DNA from: Propionimicrobium sp963511305
GTDB taxonomy: Bacteria > Actinomycetota > Actinomycetes > Propionibacteriales > Propionibacteriaceae
Length of the DNA: 29,120 nucleotides
Reading direction: 5' to 3'
Assembly: GCA_963511305.1 (NCBI GenBank)
Contig: CAUPIJ010000024.1
Location: 1 to 29,120 of the forward strand
Position 1 is the first letter of the stretch. Each line of letters begins with the position of its first letter. Both the position numbers and the translations under genes were made by a program. Shown here one piece after another: positions 13,941 through 21,796 of the stretch. The notes below the pieces were generated by a model. That model saw only the letters and a list, made by a program, of their open reading frames with translations, searched no databases and had not been told where the DNA came from.

Positions 13941-16127
13941 CTATTCGGTTTCCTGCTCGGCGGCAATCATCTTGTCGAGCAGTTTGATCGCCGAATCGAC
14001 AATGTTGGTGCCCGGACCGAAGATGTCGATCGCGCCGTCCTTGTAGAGCTCGTCGTAGTCCTGCTCGGGGATAACGCCACCAACAACGATCGCGATGTCG
14101 TCACGACCCGCCTTGTCGAGCTCCTCACGGAGTGCGGGAACCAGGGTCAGGTGGCCGGCGGCCAGCGATGAAACGCCAACCACGTGGACGTCGCCCTCGA
14201 TGGCCTCCCTAGCGGCCTCTTCCGGGGTCTGGAACAGCGGGCCAACCTCAACGTCGAAGCCGAGGTCAGCGAAGCCCGTCGCGACGACCTTCTGACCACG
14301 GTCGTGACCGTCCTGGCCCATCTTCGCGATCATGATGCGTGGACGGCGGCCCGCGATCTCCTCGAACTCCTCGACCTTCTTCTTGGCCTCTTCCATGCGT
14401 GGTGACATACCGGACTCCTTAGAGTAAACGCCGCTAATAGTGCGGATCTGGGCGGTGTAACGGCCGAATTCCTTCTCCAGGGCATCCGAGATCTCACCCA
14501 GCGATGCCATAGCGCGGGCAGCGTCGACAGCCAGCTTCAGCAGGTTGCGATCCGGATCGGAGGGATCCGGGTTGGCAGCAGCCCAAGTCAGCTTGTCGAG
14601 AGCGGCCTGGCAGGCCTCTTCGTCACGCTCGGCGCGCAGCTTCTCGAGCTTGGCGATCTGCTCGGCGCGAACGGTAGCGTTGTCGACCACCAGCACGTCG
14701 AGCTTATCGCTGGAATCCAGCAGGTACTTGTTGACGCCGATCACCGGCTGACGGCCGGAATCGATGCGCGCCTGAGTGCGAGCCGCGGCTTCCTCAATGC
14801 GCATCTTCGGGATACCAGCCTCGATGGCCTTGGTCATGCCGCCGGCCTGCTCGACCTCCTGAATCAGCGCCCAAGCGTTCTGGGCAATCTGCTCGGTGAG
14901 CTTCTCGACGTATGCCGAACCGGCCCACAGGTCGACCGTCTTGGTGTTGCCGGTCTCCTGCTGAATGAACAGCTGGGTGTTACGGGCAATCCGAGCAGAG
15001 AAGTCGGTGGGCAGAGCGATCGCCTCGTCGAGCGCGTTGGTGTGCAGCGACTGGGTCTGACCCTGAGTAGCCGCCATCGCCTCAACACAGGTACGAGCGA
15101 CGTTGTTGTAGACGTCTTGCGCGGTCAGCGACCAACCGGAAGTCTGCGAGTGCGTACGCAGGCTCATCGACTTCTTGTTCTTCGGGTTGAACTGGCGAAC
15201 CAGGCGAGCCCACAGCATGCGAGCTGCACGCATCTTGGCGACCTCGGTGAAGAAGTTCATACCAATTGCCCAGAAGAAGGATAGACGCGGCGCGAACTGG
15301 TCGACCTGTAGACCAACCGACTCACCGGCGCGGATGTATTCAACACCGTCAGCAAGCGTGTACGCCATCTCGATGTCCGAGGTAGCGCCGGCTTCCTGCA
15401 TGTGGTAGCCCGAAATCGAGATCGAGTTGAACTTCGGCATGTTAGCCGAGGTGTACGCGAAGATCTCGGCGATGATACGCATCGACGGGGTCGGCGGGTA
15501 GATGTAGGTGTTACGAACCATGAACTCCTTCAGAATGTCATTCTGAATTGTTCCGGCCAACTGCTCCGGCTTCACGCCCTGCTCCTCGGCAGCGACGATG
15601 TAGAAAGCCAGAATCGGCAGCACGGCGCCGTTCATGGTCATCGAAACAGACATCTGGTCTAGCGGGATGCCCGCGAACAGCTGGCGCATGTCCAGGATCG
15701 AGTCAACAGCCACACCGGCCATACCGACGTCGCCGGTAACGCGAGCGTTGTCGGAGTCGTAGCCGCGGTGGGTGGCTAGGTCGAACGCAATCGACAGGCC
15801 CTTCTGACCAGCGGCCAGGTTACGGCGATAGAACGCGTTGGACTCGGCAGCCGTGGAGAAACCCGCGTACTGGCGAATCGTCCAGGGACGCGAGGTGTAC
15901 ATGGTTGCGTACGGACCACGCAGATAGGGCGGGAGGCCCGGCATGGTGTTCAGGAAGTCCAGGTCCTTCAGGTCGTCGTTGCCGTAGATGTGCTCGATCT
16001 CGATCTGCTCGGGAGTAGTCCACTTCTCGGCATCGGGACCCAGCTTGTGCATGAAAATGTTCTTACCGTCGGCGGCCTCTTGCGGGTTACCGAGGTCTAC
16101 CTGATCAAAACGTGGCAGGGTGCTCAC
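13941..16127 (-). CDS. mutB: Methylmalonyl-CoA mutase large subunit, B12-binding
   Basis: This catalytic subunit, with adenosylcobalamin, interconverts succinyl-CoA and (R)-methylmalonyl-CoA, the key carbon-skeleton step of propionate fermentation. The protein has 728 residues, matching the propionibacterial enzyme. The N-terminal TIM barrel carries TMYTSRPWTIRQYAGFSTA with the substrate-contact Tyr and Arg. The middle carries the mutase signature region, including GVEYIRAG. The C-terminal cobalamin domain has DGHDRG from about residue 606; His608 is the lower axial ligand to cobalt, followed by GVSSLAAGH and GGVIP. The start is GTG 16127, which overlaps the mutA stop by 4 bases (GTGA), so translation is coupled. 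No methylmalonyl-CoA epimerase gene is seen in the window, although Mmd would need the S isomer. Confidence 0.97.
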   Translation of the reverse strand: MSTLPRFDQVDLGNPQEAADGKNIFMHKLGPDAEKWTTPEQIEIEHIYGNDDLKDLDFLNTMPGLPPYLRGPYATMYTSRPWTIRQYAGFSTAAESNAFYRRNLAAGQKGLSIAFDLATHRGYDSDNARVTGDVGMAGVAVDSILDMRQLFAGIPLDQMSVSMTMNGAVLPILAFYIVAAEEQGVKPEQLAGTIQNDILKEFMVRNTYIYPPTPSMRIIAEIFAYTSANMPKFNSISISGYHMQEAGATSDIEMAYTLADGVEYIRAGESVGLQVDQFAPRLSFFWAIGMNFFTEVAKMRAARMLWARLVRQFNPKNKKSMSLRTHSQTSGWSLTAQDVYNNVARTCVEAMAATQGQTQSLHTNALDEAIALPTDFSARIARNTQLFIQQETGNTKTVDLWAGSAYVEKLTEQIAQNAWALIQEVEQAGGMTKAIEAGIPKMRIEEAAARTQARIDSGRQPVIGVNKYLLDSSDKLDVLVVDNATVRAEQIAKLEKLRAERDEEACQAALDKLTWAAANPDPSDPDRNLLKLAVDAARAMASLGEISDALEKEFGRYTAQIRTISGVYSKESGMSPRMEEAKKKVEEFEEIAGRRPRIMIAKMGQDGHDRGQKVVATGFADLGFDVEVGPLFQTPEEAAREAIEGDVHVVGVSSLAAGHLTLVPALREELDKAGRDDIAIVVGGVIPEQDYDELYKDGAIDIFGPGTNIVDSAIKLLDKMIAAEQETE

Positions 16128-18025
16128 TTGCGAACCTCCAAAGTCTGCAGAATGTCGTTTAGCCCAGTTACGACGTCCATGCCCATGGCAATGGTGCCGT
16201 CGATGACACCGGAGGCGTCAACGTCGCCGAGCTCCTTGATGTTTCCAGCCAGCAGCACGGTCTTCGCGCCGGCGTCCTTCAGTGCCTTGGCTACCTCGAG
16301 ACCATGCTCGGAGTAGACCTTGCGAGACGAGCACAAGCACGCGACCGGGGTGCCGGACTGCTTCCAGGCAGCGACGATCTCGTCGACCGAGCCGCCTTCC
16401 TGCAGCACGGTGGCCAGGCCAGCGACGTGGAAGTAGTTGGACGCGAAGCCCTCGCGAGCGCCAAAGTCACGGCGAGTGCCTAGACCTGCCAGGAAAACCT
16501 TGGCATCGGCGTTGTCCTTGGTGGCGTCACGCATTTCCTCGAAGACCTTGGAATCGCGCAGGAAGGGCAGGCCACCACGCTCGAGAGTCGGGCGTTCGCG
16601 CCAGCCCTCGACGGGAGCCTCGGACGGGTTCGGGAACTCCGAGATGCCGGTGATCGGCTGCTTGCGGGTGGCCAGCTCCTTGGCACGAGCCTCGTTGACC
16701 TCTGCGAGCCTCTTCTCGACCTCGCCGTCGGCCAGATAGGCAGCCATGCCGCCGGCGGCCTCAACCGCCTGCAACTGCTCCCAGGCCTTGTCGGCAATCT
16801 CCTTGGTCAGCGACTCCATCGCCCATGCGCCACCGGCCGGGTCGTTCACGCGTCCGATGTTGGACTCCTCGGCCAGAACGATCTGGGTGTTGCGGGCAAC
16901 ACGACGAGAGAACCGCTCGGGCAGACCCCAGGCGGTGTCGAACGGCAGCACAGTGACGACCTCAGCGCCGGCAACCGCCGCGGAGAAGCAGGAGACAGTG
17001 CCGCGCAGGATGTTGACGTAGGCGTCGTCACGGGTGATCTGGCGACGAGACTGGACGGCGTGCTGACGCGCGCCACGCAGCCGCTCGTCTACGCCGAAGA
17101 CCTCGCCGACGCGAGCCCAAGCAACGCGCAGCGCGCGCAACCTAGCGATGGTCAGCATCTGGTTAGTGGTGGCGCTCACGCGGAAGTCGATGGTGTTGAA
17201 TGCCTCATCGGCGCTCAGGCCAGCCTCCATCAGCGCGCGAACGTACTCGACGCCAGCCGCAAGCAACCAGCCAAGCTCGTGCACGTCACCGGCACCAGCG
17301 TTGTGCCAGATCGTGCCGTCGATGGTGATCGCGCGAGACAGCTGGGTTTCAGCCGCGTACTCGTTATCGGAAGCGACCTTGGCGAACTTAGCCGCCTTCT
17401 TGGCGTAGTCGGCCAACTTGCTCAGGTCAGCCTTCTCGCCAGTGGTCGCGGCCTGGCCAATCGGGTCGAGGCCAAGACCGATGATGGAGTTTTCGCCACG
17501 CTTCTCGGCGACAGCCAGGAGCGCGTCGGCGGCAGCAGTCTGCTCGGTATAGCTCGAAACAACCGCAGGAGCCAGGCTAAGATCGACGCCTTCCAAAATC
17601 TTTTCGACGTCTTCCGGCTTAACCGCGTCGGGATCTACCCGCAGCCACACGCTCATTGCGCCGCGGTTTAGATCTTCCAAAATCTCAGTGCTGGTGAACT
17701 TTGCGTCCGGGTCTTCGTGCAAAACGCGCACGTCCCAGGCATCCATTTCACCTTTGCGTACGGTAGTGCCGCGAACGAAGGTCGCGGAACCGGTATAACC
17801 AAGGTCGACGGCGTCTTCCTTGGTATAAAGCGGCTCGACAGTAATGCCGTCTACCGTGGTCTTGCGCAGCCTGGAAACCGCTTGCTCGGCGGTCAGCTGC
17901 TTGTCTTCAGGACGCCCTCTGTTGAGAACCTTTGCAACCTCGTCCTTCCACTGCTCCATGTTCGGCGTGTCAAAATCGCCAGCAAGGGTCAGATCTTCAG
18001 GTGCAACGTCTGGGGTGGTCGTCAT
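16124..18025 (-). CDS. mutA: Methylmalonyl-CoA mutase small subunit
   Basis: This is the non-catalytic partner of MutB in the heterodimeric enzyme. The protein has 633 residues, the normal length for the small chain. It shows the mutase barrel (FRVSATTNQMLTIARLRALRVAW; IDGTIWHNAGAGDVHELG). As expected for this subunit, the C-terminal domain lacks the cobalamin-binding DxHxxG; at that place it reads LCSSRKVYSEHG. I chose ATG 18025 because GGAGGAAT lies just upstream. An ATG 6 codons earlier would place its own start inside that ribosome-binding site. It is the first gene of the operon, overlapping mutB by 4 bases. The leader has a weak 5-bp inverted repeat (18060-18079); no B12-box or cobalamin riboswitch fold is recognisable upstream. 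Confidence 0.96.
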   Translation of the reverse strand: MTTTPDVAPEDLTLAGDFDTPNMEQWKDEVAKVLNRGRPEDKQLTAEQAVSRLRKTTVDGITVEPLYTKEDAVDLGYTGSATFVRGTTVRKGEMDAWDVRVLHEDPDAKFTSTEILEDLNRGAMSVWLRVDPDAVKPEDVEKILEGVDLSLAPAVVSSYTEQTAAADALLAVAEKRGENSIIGLGLDPIGQAATTGEKADLSKLADYAKKAAKFAKVASDNEYAAETQLSRAITIDGTIWHNAGAGDVHELGWLLAAGVEYVRALMEAGLSADEAFNTIDFRVSATTNQMLTIARLRALRVAWARVGEVFGVDERLRGARQHAVQSRRQITRDDAYVNILRGTVSCFSAAVAGAEVVTVLPFDTAWGLPERFSRRVARNTQIVLAEESNIGRVNDPAGGAWAMESLTKEIADKAWEQLQAVEAAGGMAAYLADGEVEKRLAEVNEARAKELATRKQPITGISEFPNPSEAPVEGWRERPTLERGGLPFLRDSKVFEEMRDATKDNADAKVFLAGLGTRRDFGAREGFASNYFHVAGLATVLQEGGSVDEIVAAWKQSGTPVACLCSSRKVYSEHGLEVAKALKDAGAKTVLLAGNIKELGDVDASGVIDGTIAMGMDVVTGLNDILQTLEVRK

Positions 18026-18230
18026 CTGTGTGATTCCTCCCATATGTAATTACGAAATACCTCGCCGCTCTTAACGAGGCAATAGTCAAACCATACCAAT
18101 TTGAGTACCCGTGACGCAGCAATGAATTACTAAAGCCGTACTTCTTAGGTCTGACACGCAAAATCGTGCAGACGCCTAAAAGTTGGGCAGCAACTGTTCG
18201 GATTCTGAAGCTGCTGGCAAGATTGAAGAT
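18026..18230. promoter_or_regulatory. Divergent mutA/patatin intergenic region with long dyad
   Basis: A nested dyad occupies 18145-18179: TTAGG-TCTG-A-CACG, a 6-base loop, then CGTG-CAGA-CG-CCTAA. All four blocks pair, with one bulged A and a 2-base bulge. It lies about 120 bases upstream of mutA and about 50 bases upstream of the lipase gene. It has no T run on either strand, so a terminator is unlikely. A regulator-binding site or a leader hairpin is more plausible. No protein family is assigned to it. Confidence 0.55.
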
Positions 18231-19133
18231 ATGGCTTCCGGCAATAACGCGCAGATTTTTAACAACGTCTTCGATGTTGCCCTTATCTTCGAGGGCGGCG
18301 GCATGCGCAATAGCGCCACTGCCCCGGTGGTCGTCGAATTGCTTCGAAACCAGATCTTCTTCGACTGGGTTTCGGGAATCTCAGCAGGCTCAAGCCACCT
18401 GGTCAACTATTTATCCCGCGACCAGGTGCGGGCCACCCGATCGTTCATTCACCTGGCGGCCGACCCGAAAATCGGCAGCTGGCGCACCTGGCGGCAGGGC
18501 AAGGGCTATTTCAACTCCGACTACATCTATCTGCAGGAGGACGATCCTGGCCGGATTATGCCCTACAACTATGACGCCTTCGACGCCAACCCCGCGCGCT
18601 TCAAGATCGGCGCGTTTAGAGCAGACGACGGCCAGAACGTCTATTTCTCTCGCGAAGACGTGACTTGCACCAAGGATCTAATGCTTCGGGTTCAGGCCTC
18701 CAGCACGATGCCGATGCTGATGCCGACGGTCCACGTCGATGGCCGCCCCTATGTAGATGGCGCGATCGGGCCTAGCGGAGGTATCCCGCTGGACGCCGCG
18801 ATCGCCGACGGCTTCGAGCGCTTCGTGGTGGTCTCTACCAGACACCGCGACTACCTGAAGAAACCGGACAACACCGCGAAGATGGCCACCAGGCTGCTGC
18901 CCGAATATCCTGCCGTGGCTGAGGCACTGGCCGAACGAGCGTCTAACTACAACGCCACTAAGGAGCAGCTGTTCGACCTCGAATCTGAGGGCAAGGCCTA
19001 CCTATATTTTCCGCAAGGTTACCTGACCAGCAACAGCGAGCGCCGGATTCCCCGTCTGCAGCGGGCCTATCGCGAGGGCAAACAGCAAATCGTGAGAGAG
19101 ATGCCCGGCCTGCTCGATTTCCTCGGCCTATAA
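18231..19133 (+). CDS. Patatin-like phospholipase family protein
   Basis: This is a serine-aspartate lipid acyl hydrolase of the bacterial patatin family (YjjU/RssA-like). The natural substrate is unknown. The protein has 300 residues and no signal peptide. The oxyanion loop GGGMR is at 22-26. The nucleophile elbow GISAG is at 49-53 with Ser51, and VDGAIG has the catalytic Asp176. All catalytic elements are intact, so activity is expected. ATG 18231 is my choice; an in-frame TTG 16 codons upstream adds residues unlike the family. The ribosome-binding site is weak for either (GAAGAT). It stands alone, divergent from mutA and followed 75 bases later by the TRIC-family gene, which has its own promoter. 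Confidence 0.87.
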   Translation: MASGNNAQIFNNVFDVALIFEGGGMRNSATAPVVVELLRNQIFFDWVSGISAGSSHLVNYLSRDQVRATRSFIHLAADPKIGSWRTWRQGKGYFNSDYIYLQEDDPGRIMPYNYDAFDANPARFKIGAFRADDGQNVYFSREDVTCTKDLMLRVQASSTMPMLMPTVHVDGRPYVDGAIGPSGGIPLDAAIADGFERFVVVSTRHRDYLKKPDNTAKMATRLLPEYPAVAEALAERASNYNATKEQLFDLESEGKAYLYFPQGYLTSNSERRIPRLQRAYREGKQQIVREMPGLLDFLGL

Positions 19134-19170
19134 CGCTCACGTGCCTGTCCTATGCAAATGACCGACCGGC

Positions 19171-19208
19171 TTGTTCTTAGATCAAACCAGATGTTCTAAC
19201 CTGGATTC
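19171..19208 (+). promoter_or_regulatory. Candidate promoter for a leaderless TRIC-family mRNA
   Basis: TAACCT at 19197-19202 fits TANNNT and ends 7 bases before the G of GTG 19209, so transcription could start on the start codon. TTGTTC at 19171-19176 is a possible -35 but the spacer is 20 bases, longer than ideal. No ribosome-binding site precedes the GTG. Confidence 0.45.
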
Positions 19209-19955
19209 GTGCACGAAATCATCGACCCGCAGATAGTATTCAACGTCGTCGACGTGACCGCCGTCTTGACTAACGGACTGATCGGCGCCATGTTGGCGCG
19301 CTCACTGAAGTTTGACATCGTCGGTTTCGCGGTGCTTGCAATTGCCACTGGACTAGGCGGCGGCCTCCTGCGGGACACGATGCTCGGCGGCCTCGGTGTT
19401 GTCCCGGCTGCGCTCAGCAACCCGCTCTACCTGCCGTGCGCGATCGGCGCCGCGCTGCTCGGCTATCTAATCAACTTTGGCGGTCGCCGCCTGAGCAGGC
19501 TAATCGGGATGCTAGACATCCTGGGACTGGGCTGCTGGGCAGCGACCGGAACCATCAAGGGCGTCAACTACGGGCTTAGCCCGATCGCATGCGTGATGCT
19601 CGGGGTGATCACCTGCGTTGGCGGCGGAATCATCCGCGACGTCCTGGCCGGTCGCACTCCGGTCGTATTCGGCGGCAACGAACTTTACGCGACGGTCTCG
19701 ATAGTGGGAGCAATCATCGCCTACACACTCACTCGAGCGGGTCTGCCGACCACGGCGATGGGCATGTCGATTATCAGCTGCCTGCTATTCGGCTGGGTAG
19801 CCTCCCGTAAGGGCTGGTCACTGCCCCGCGGTGGCATTAATCTGCGCCCGAGAAGACTCTCCAACCCATTCCGCAAGCGCGAGATAGGTAAGGCGCGCGG
19901 CTTCGAGGCCCCGACAGGAAGCATCGAAGCGATCAAGCGGAAAAAAGATAACTAG
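19209..19955 (+). CDS. TRIC-family membrane protein (YicG/UPF0126 type)
   Basis: This is a membrane protein of the trimeric intracellular cation channel family. Prokaryotic members form K+-permeable trimers in crystal and bilayer studies, but some relatives are suspected glycine transporters, so the role is open. The protein has 248 residues with about seven hydrophobic segments arranged as an internal repeat. Each half holds a GGG-x-x-RD motif: GLGGGLLRDTMLGG at about 48-61 and CVGGGIIRDVLAGRTP at about 136-151. A basic 45-residue cytoplasmic tail follows the last helix. GTG 19209 is the start, probably leaderless. Its stop lies only 2 bases from the stop of the convergent Fur-family gene, so there is no room for a terminator between them. 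Confidence 0.88.
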   Translation: MHEIIDPQIVFNVVDVTAVLTNGLIGAMLARSLKFDIVGFAVLAIATGLGGGLLRDTMLGGLGVVPAALSNPLYLPCAIGAALLGYLINFGGRRLSRLIGMLDILGLGCWAATGTIKGVNYGLSPIACVMLGVITCVGGGIIRDVLAGRTPVVFGGNELYATVSIVGAIIAYTLTRAGLPTTAMGMSIISCLLFGWVASRKGWSLPRGGINLRPRRLSNPFRKREIGKARGFEAPTGSIEAIKRKKDN

Positions 19956-19957
19956 CG

Positions 19958-20398
19958 TCAGCCGATTTTCTCGACTACATCGCCCTGGCAGTCGATGCAG
20001 ACCCCGCGATAGAGGACGTCTGCGACGCGAATCACCATCCCGTGGTCTTCGACGGGAGTGAGGCAGGGCGTGTACCCCACCGCGCAGGCGACGTCATAGA
20101 TTTTTCCGCAATCATTGCAGACGGCGTGGTGATGATTGTCACCGCAATCCAGCTCGTAGCGAGCCGGCTGGTGAGGAAGCTCAATGCTTCTGACGAGGTG
20201 AACCTTGCACAAATCAGTCAGGACGTTGTAGGCAGACTGCAGGCTTAGCGTTTTGCCCTGGCTCTTGACATGCTCGACGAGCTCTTCGACGCTGATGTGA
20301 GTGTGCTCGGCCAACGTTTCGACCACAAGCAGGCGCGGATTAGTGGCGCGCAAACCCGCTGCACGAATGCGCTCAGCCCAATTCATTTCCTCTGCCAT
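19958..20398 (-). CDS. Fur-family metalloregulator, FurA/PerR-like
   Basis: This metal-dependent repressor is of the actinobacterial FurA/CatR class, which senses peroxide or iron. The protein has 146 residues. The N-terminal winged helix (AERIRAAGLRATNPR; SLQSAYNVL as recognition helix) leads to a dimerisation domain. HHHAVCNDCGKIYDVACAVGYTPCL from residue 89 and CIDC at 134-137 give the two structural-zinc CxxC pairs. The DVxCAVGxTPCL segment is the hallmark of mycobacterial FurA rather than Zur. FurA is usually followed by katG; here it is not, and no catalase is in the window. The start is uncertain: ATG 20398 (chosen), GTG 20416 or ATG 20386. None has a strong ribosome-binding site, and a short-leader promoter is likely. 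Confidence 0.88.
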   Translation of the reverse strand: MAEEMNWAERIRAAGLRATNPRLLVVETLAEHTHISVEELVEHVKSQGKTLSLQSAYNVLTDLCKVHLVRSIELPHQPARYELDCGDNHHHAVCNDCGKIYDVACAVGYTPCLTPVEDHGMVIRVADVLYRGVCIDCQGDVVEKIG

Positions 20399-20406
20399 CA
20401 AGGCAA

Positions 20407-20480
20407 AACTTACCACTCTTTTTAATAATTCAAAGCTTTTGGGGCTAAAGAAGAGCTAAATAACCTCGAAGTTGCAACTT
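20407..20480 (-). promoter_or_regulatory. Candidate fur promoter and 12-bp palindrome
   Basis: On the minus strand, TTTGAA (20434-20429) and TAAGTT (20412-20407) make a -35/-10 pair with a 16-base spacer. Transcription would begin about 2 bases before ATG 20398, a near-leaderless arrangement. Upstream, AAGTTGCAACTT at 20469-20480 is a perfect 12-bp palindrome about 70 bases from the start. FurA proteins autoregulate, so it is a candidate operator, but it does not resemble the classical Fur box. Confidence 0.42.
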
Positions 20481-20493
20481 TTTGCAGCGAAAA

Positions 20494-20517
20494 GCTGGCC
20501 GACGAGTGCCGGCCAGC
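20494..20517 (-). terminator. Rho-independent terminator of the surface-protein gene
   Basis: GCTGGCCG (20494-20501) and CGGCCAGC (20510-20517) form an 8-bp stem with an 8-base loop. On the minus strand it is followed by TTTTC. It starts about 18 bases after the stop of the LPXTG protein. Confidence 0.82.
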
Positions 20518-20535
20518 CATAAAGCTAAATCGCTT

Positions 20536-21666
20536 CTAATTCCTCTTTCGAATCACCAAAGCGGCTCCAGCGGATATCGCGATCACACCTAGCAGGGCTG
20601 CGCCACCATTCGCGCCAGTGGTGGGCAGGCCTGGCTGTGCTTTGGGAGTTTCCTTTGGGGTCTCGCTTGGCTTAGGGGGCTGAGCTATCGGAGTCGGGGG
20701 CTCGGAAGGCGTGGGCGGTTCTTTCGGCACGACCGGCTCGTTCCAACTGAGCGCGGCAACCGCGTTGGACTCGAGCGCCTTGCCCTCACCGATAATCACG
20801 GATTGCGTCCTGGCGGATCCCGGAGCCGACACCAGGATCTGGCCTGAGAAACCGGTGACGCCGGCCTTTGCCTTCAGCTCTAGGGAACCCGCCCTAGCGT
20901 CAGCCGGAATGTTTAAAAACAGATCGGTGTTAGCGGGAACCGCAGCCAACTCGACGTTGCTGCCGGCCGCGTCGACCAGACGGTATCTGGGCTCCTCGAC
21001 CGAGACGGTGGCAGCGTTCGAGTCGAACCTGATCGGACCGACCGCCTGACCCGCTGTCGCGCTTTGGGGAACTTCGATCTCTAGGCTCGGAGCCTCGACG
21101 GTCAATCCCGTGTTCGCGGAACCAAGGTAGTAGTCGTAAAGCTTCTTGACGTTTTCAGCTGATTTGGCCGATCCTTCGGTGAGCCTGTCGAGAGCAAAGT
21201 TATCGCTGAAATGCCAGATCGCGCTCTGGGTGCCAGTAACGGCTTCGGCCTCGCTCAAGTCGGCGATGCCGGTCTTTGCGCGCAGTTCCTCGATGCGCAG
21301 GTTTGGGTAGGAGTTAACTGCAATCCAGGAAACCTTTTCCCTAGCTGTCTTGTCGTTCTTGAGGTTGTTCTCACCAATGAAGCTATCCCAGTCGGCCACC
21401 TTCAGCTTCGCGCCGGCGGGTGAGCTCTGCCGATTCTCGATGCAGTAGACCCGATAGGTGTGTTCGCCATTGGTGACCCTGTACAAAATTGGCCTGAAGG
21501 CGCTCCTGTCCTTGCCGATGATTCGATAGCCCGAATCTTGCTGCTGACTTGGTGCAGCCTGGAACTCATTGTTCGTGTCTGCTCTGGCTGGGGTGACCCC
21601 GACGAGGAGGGTGAGCAGGGTGGCCAAGAACAAAAGCAGGCTTGTTTTCTTGACGAAAGTGGACAT
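20536..21666 (-). CDS. LPXTG-anchored surface protein with thioester (TQXA) domain
   Basis: This is a cell-wall protein probably used for adhesion. The protein has 376 residues. A signal peptide covers about residues 1-29 (hydrophobic core 9-24, then ARAD). The thioester domain spans about 45-180: Cys75 in YCIE and Gln147 in TQSAIW are the pair that form the internal Cys-Gln thioester in Gram-positive adhesins of this class. A beta-rich domain follows at about 190-310. A Pro/Lys/Glu wall-spanning stretch covers about 312-346. LPTTG is at 347-351, then a hydrophobic helix and RKRN, a complete sortase signal. ATG 21666 has AAGGAAAG upstream. A terminator follows. No sortase gene is nearby, so a housekeeping sortase elsewhere must anchor it. 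By analogy it may cap a pilus or act alone. Confidence 0.9.
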   Translation of the reverse strand: MSTFVKKTSLLLFLATLLTLLVGVTPARADTNNEFQAAPSQQQDSGYRIIGKDRSAFRPILYRVTNGEHTYRVYCIENRQSSPAGAKLKVADWDSFIGENNLKNDKTAREKVSWIAVNSYPNLRIEELRAKTGIADLSEAEAVTGTQSAIWHFSDNFALDRLTEGSAKSAENVKKLYDYYLGSANTGLTVEAPSLEIEVPQSATAGQAVGPIRFDSNAATVSVEEPRYRLVDAAGSNVELAAVPANTDLFLNIPADARAGSLELKAKAGVTGFSGQILVSAPGSARTQSVIIGEGKALESNAVAALSWNEPVVPKEPPTPSEPPTPIAQPPKPSETPKETPKAQPGLPTTGANGGAALLGVIAISAGAALVIRKRN

Positions 21667-21690
21667 GACTTTCCTTACGGTTAGAGAGTT

Positions 21691-21713
21691 GACACTGGCC
21701 AGTCCCCCGACTG
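21691..21713. repeat. Small palindromes upstream of the surface-protein gene
   Basis: ACTGGCCAGT at 21694-21703 is a perfect 10-bp palindrome, and CAGTC (21700-21704) pairs with GACTG (21709-21713) across four C. They lie 28-47 bases upstream of the LPXTG-protein start, in the 130-base gap to the Nudix gene. They could be operator half-sites or part of a leader hairpin. No clear -10/-35 pair is identified here. Confidence 0.35.
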
Positions 21714-21796
21714 ACAGTTGAAACCCTAAGACCAGAAAGTCGCGCTACTTCGAGTTCTCCACAGGCACGAAGGGAACTTTCTTCCCGGTTTTCCTG

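Noticed and set aside
18026..18230. Cobalamin riboswitch upstream of mutA
   Set aside because: No B12-box consensus or multi-helix fold is recognisable, and the leader appears too short.
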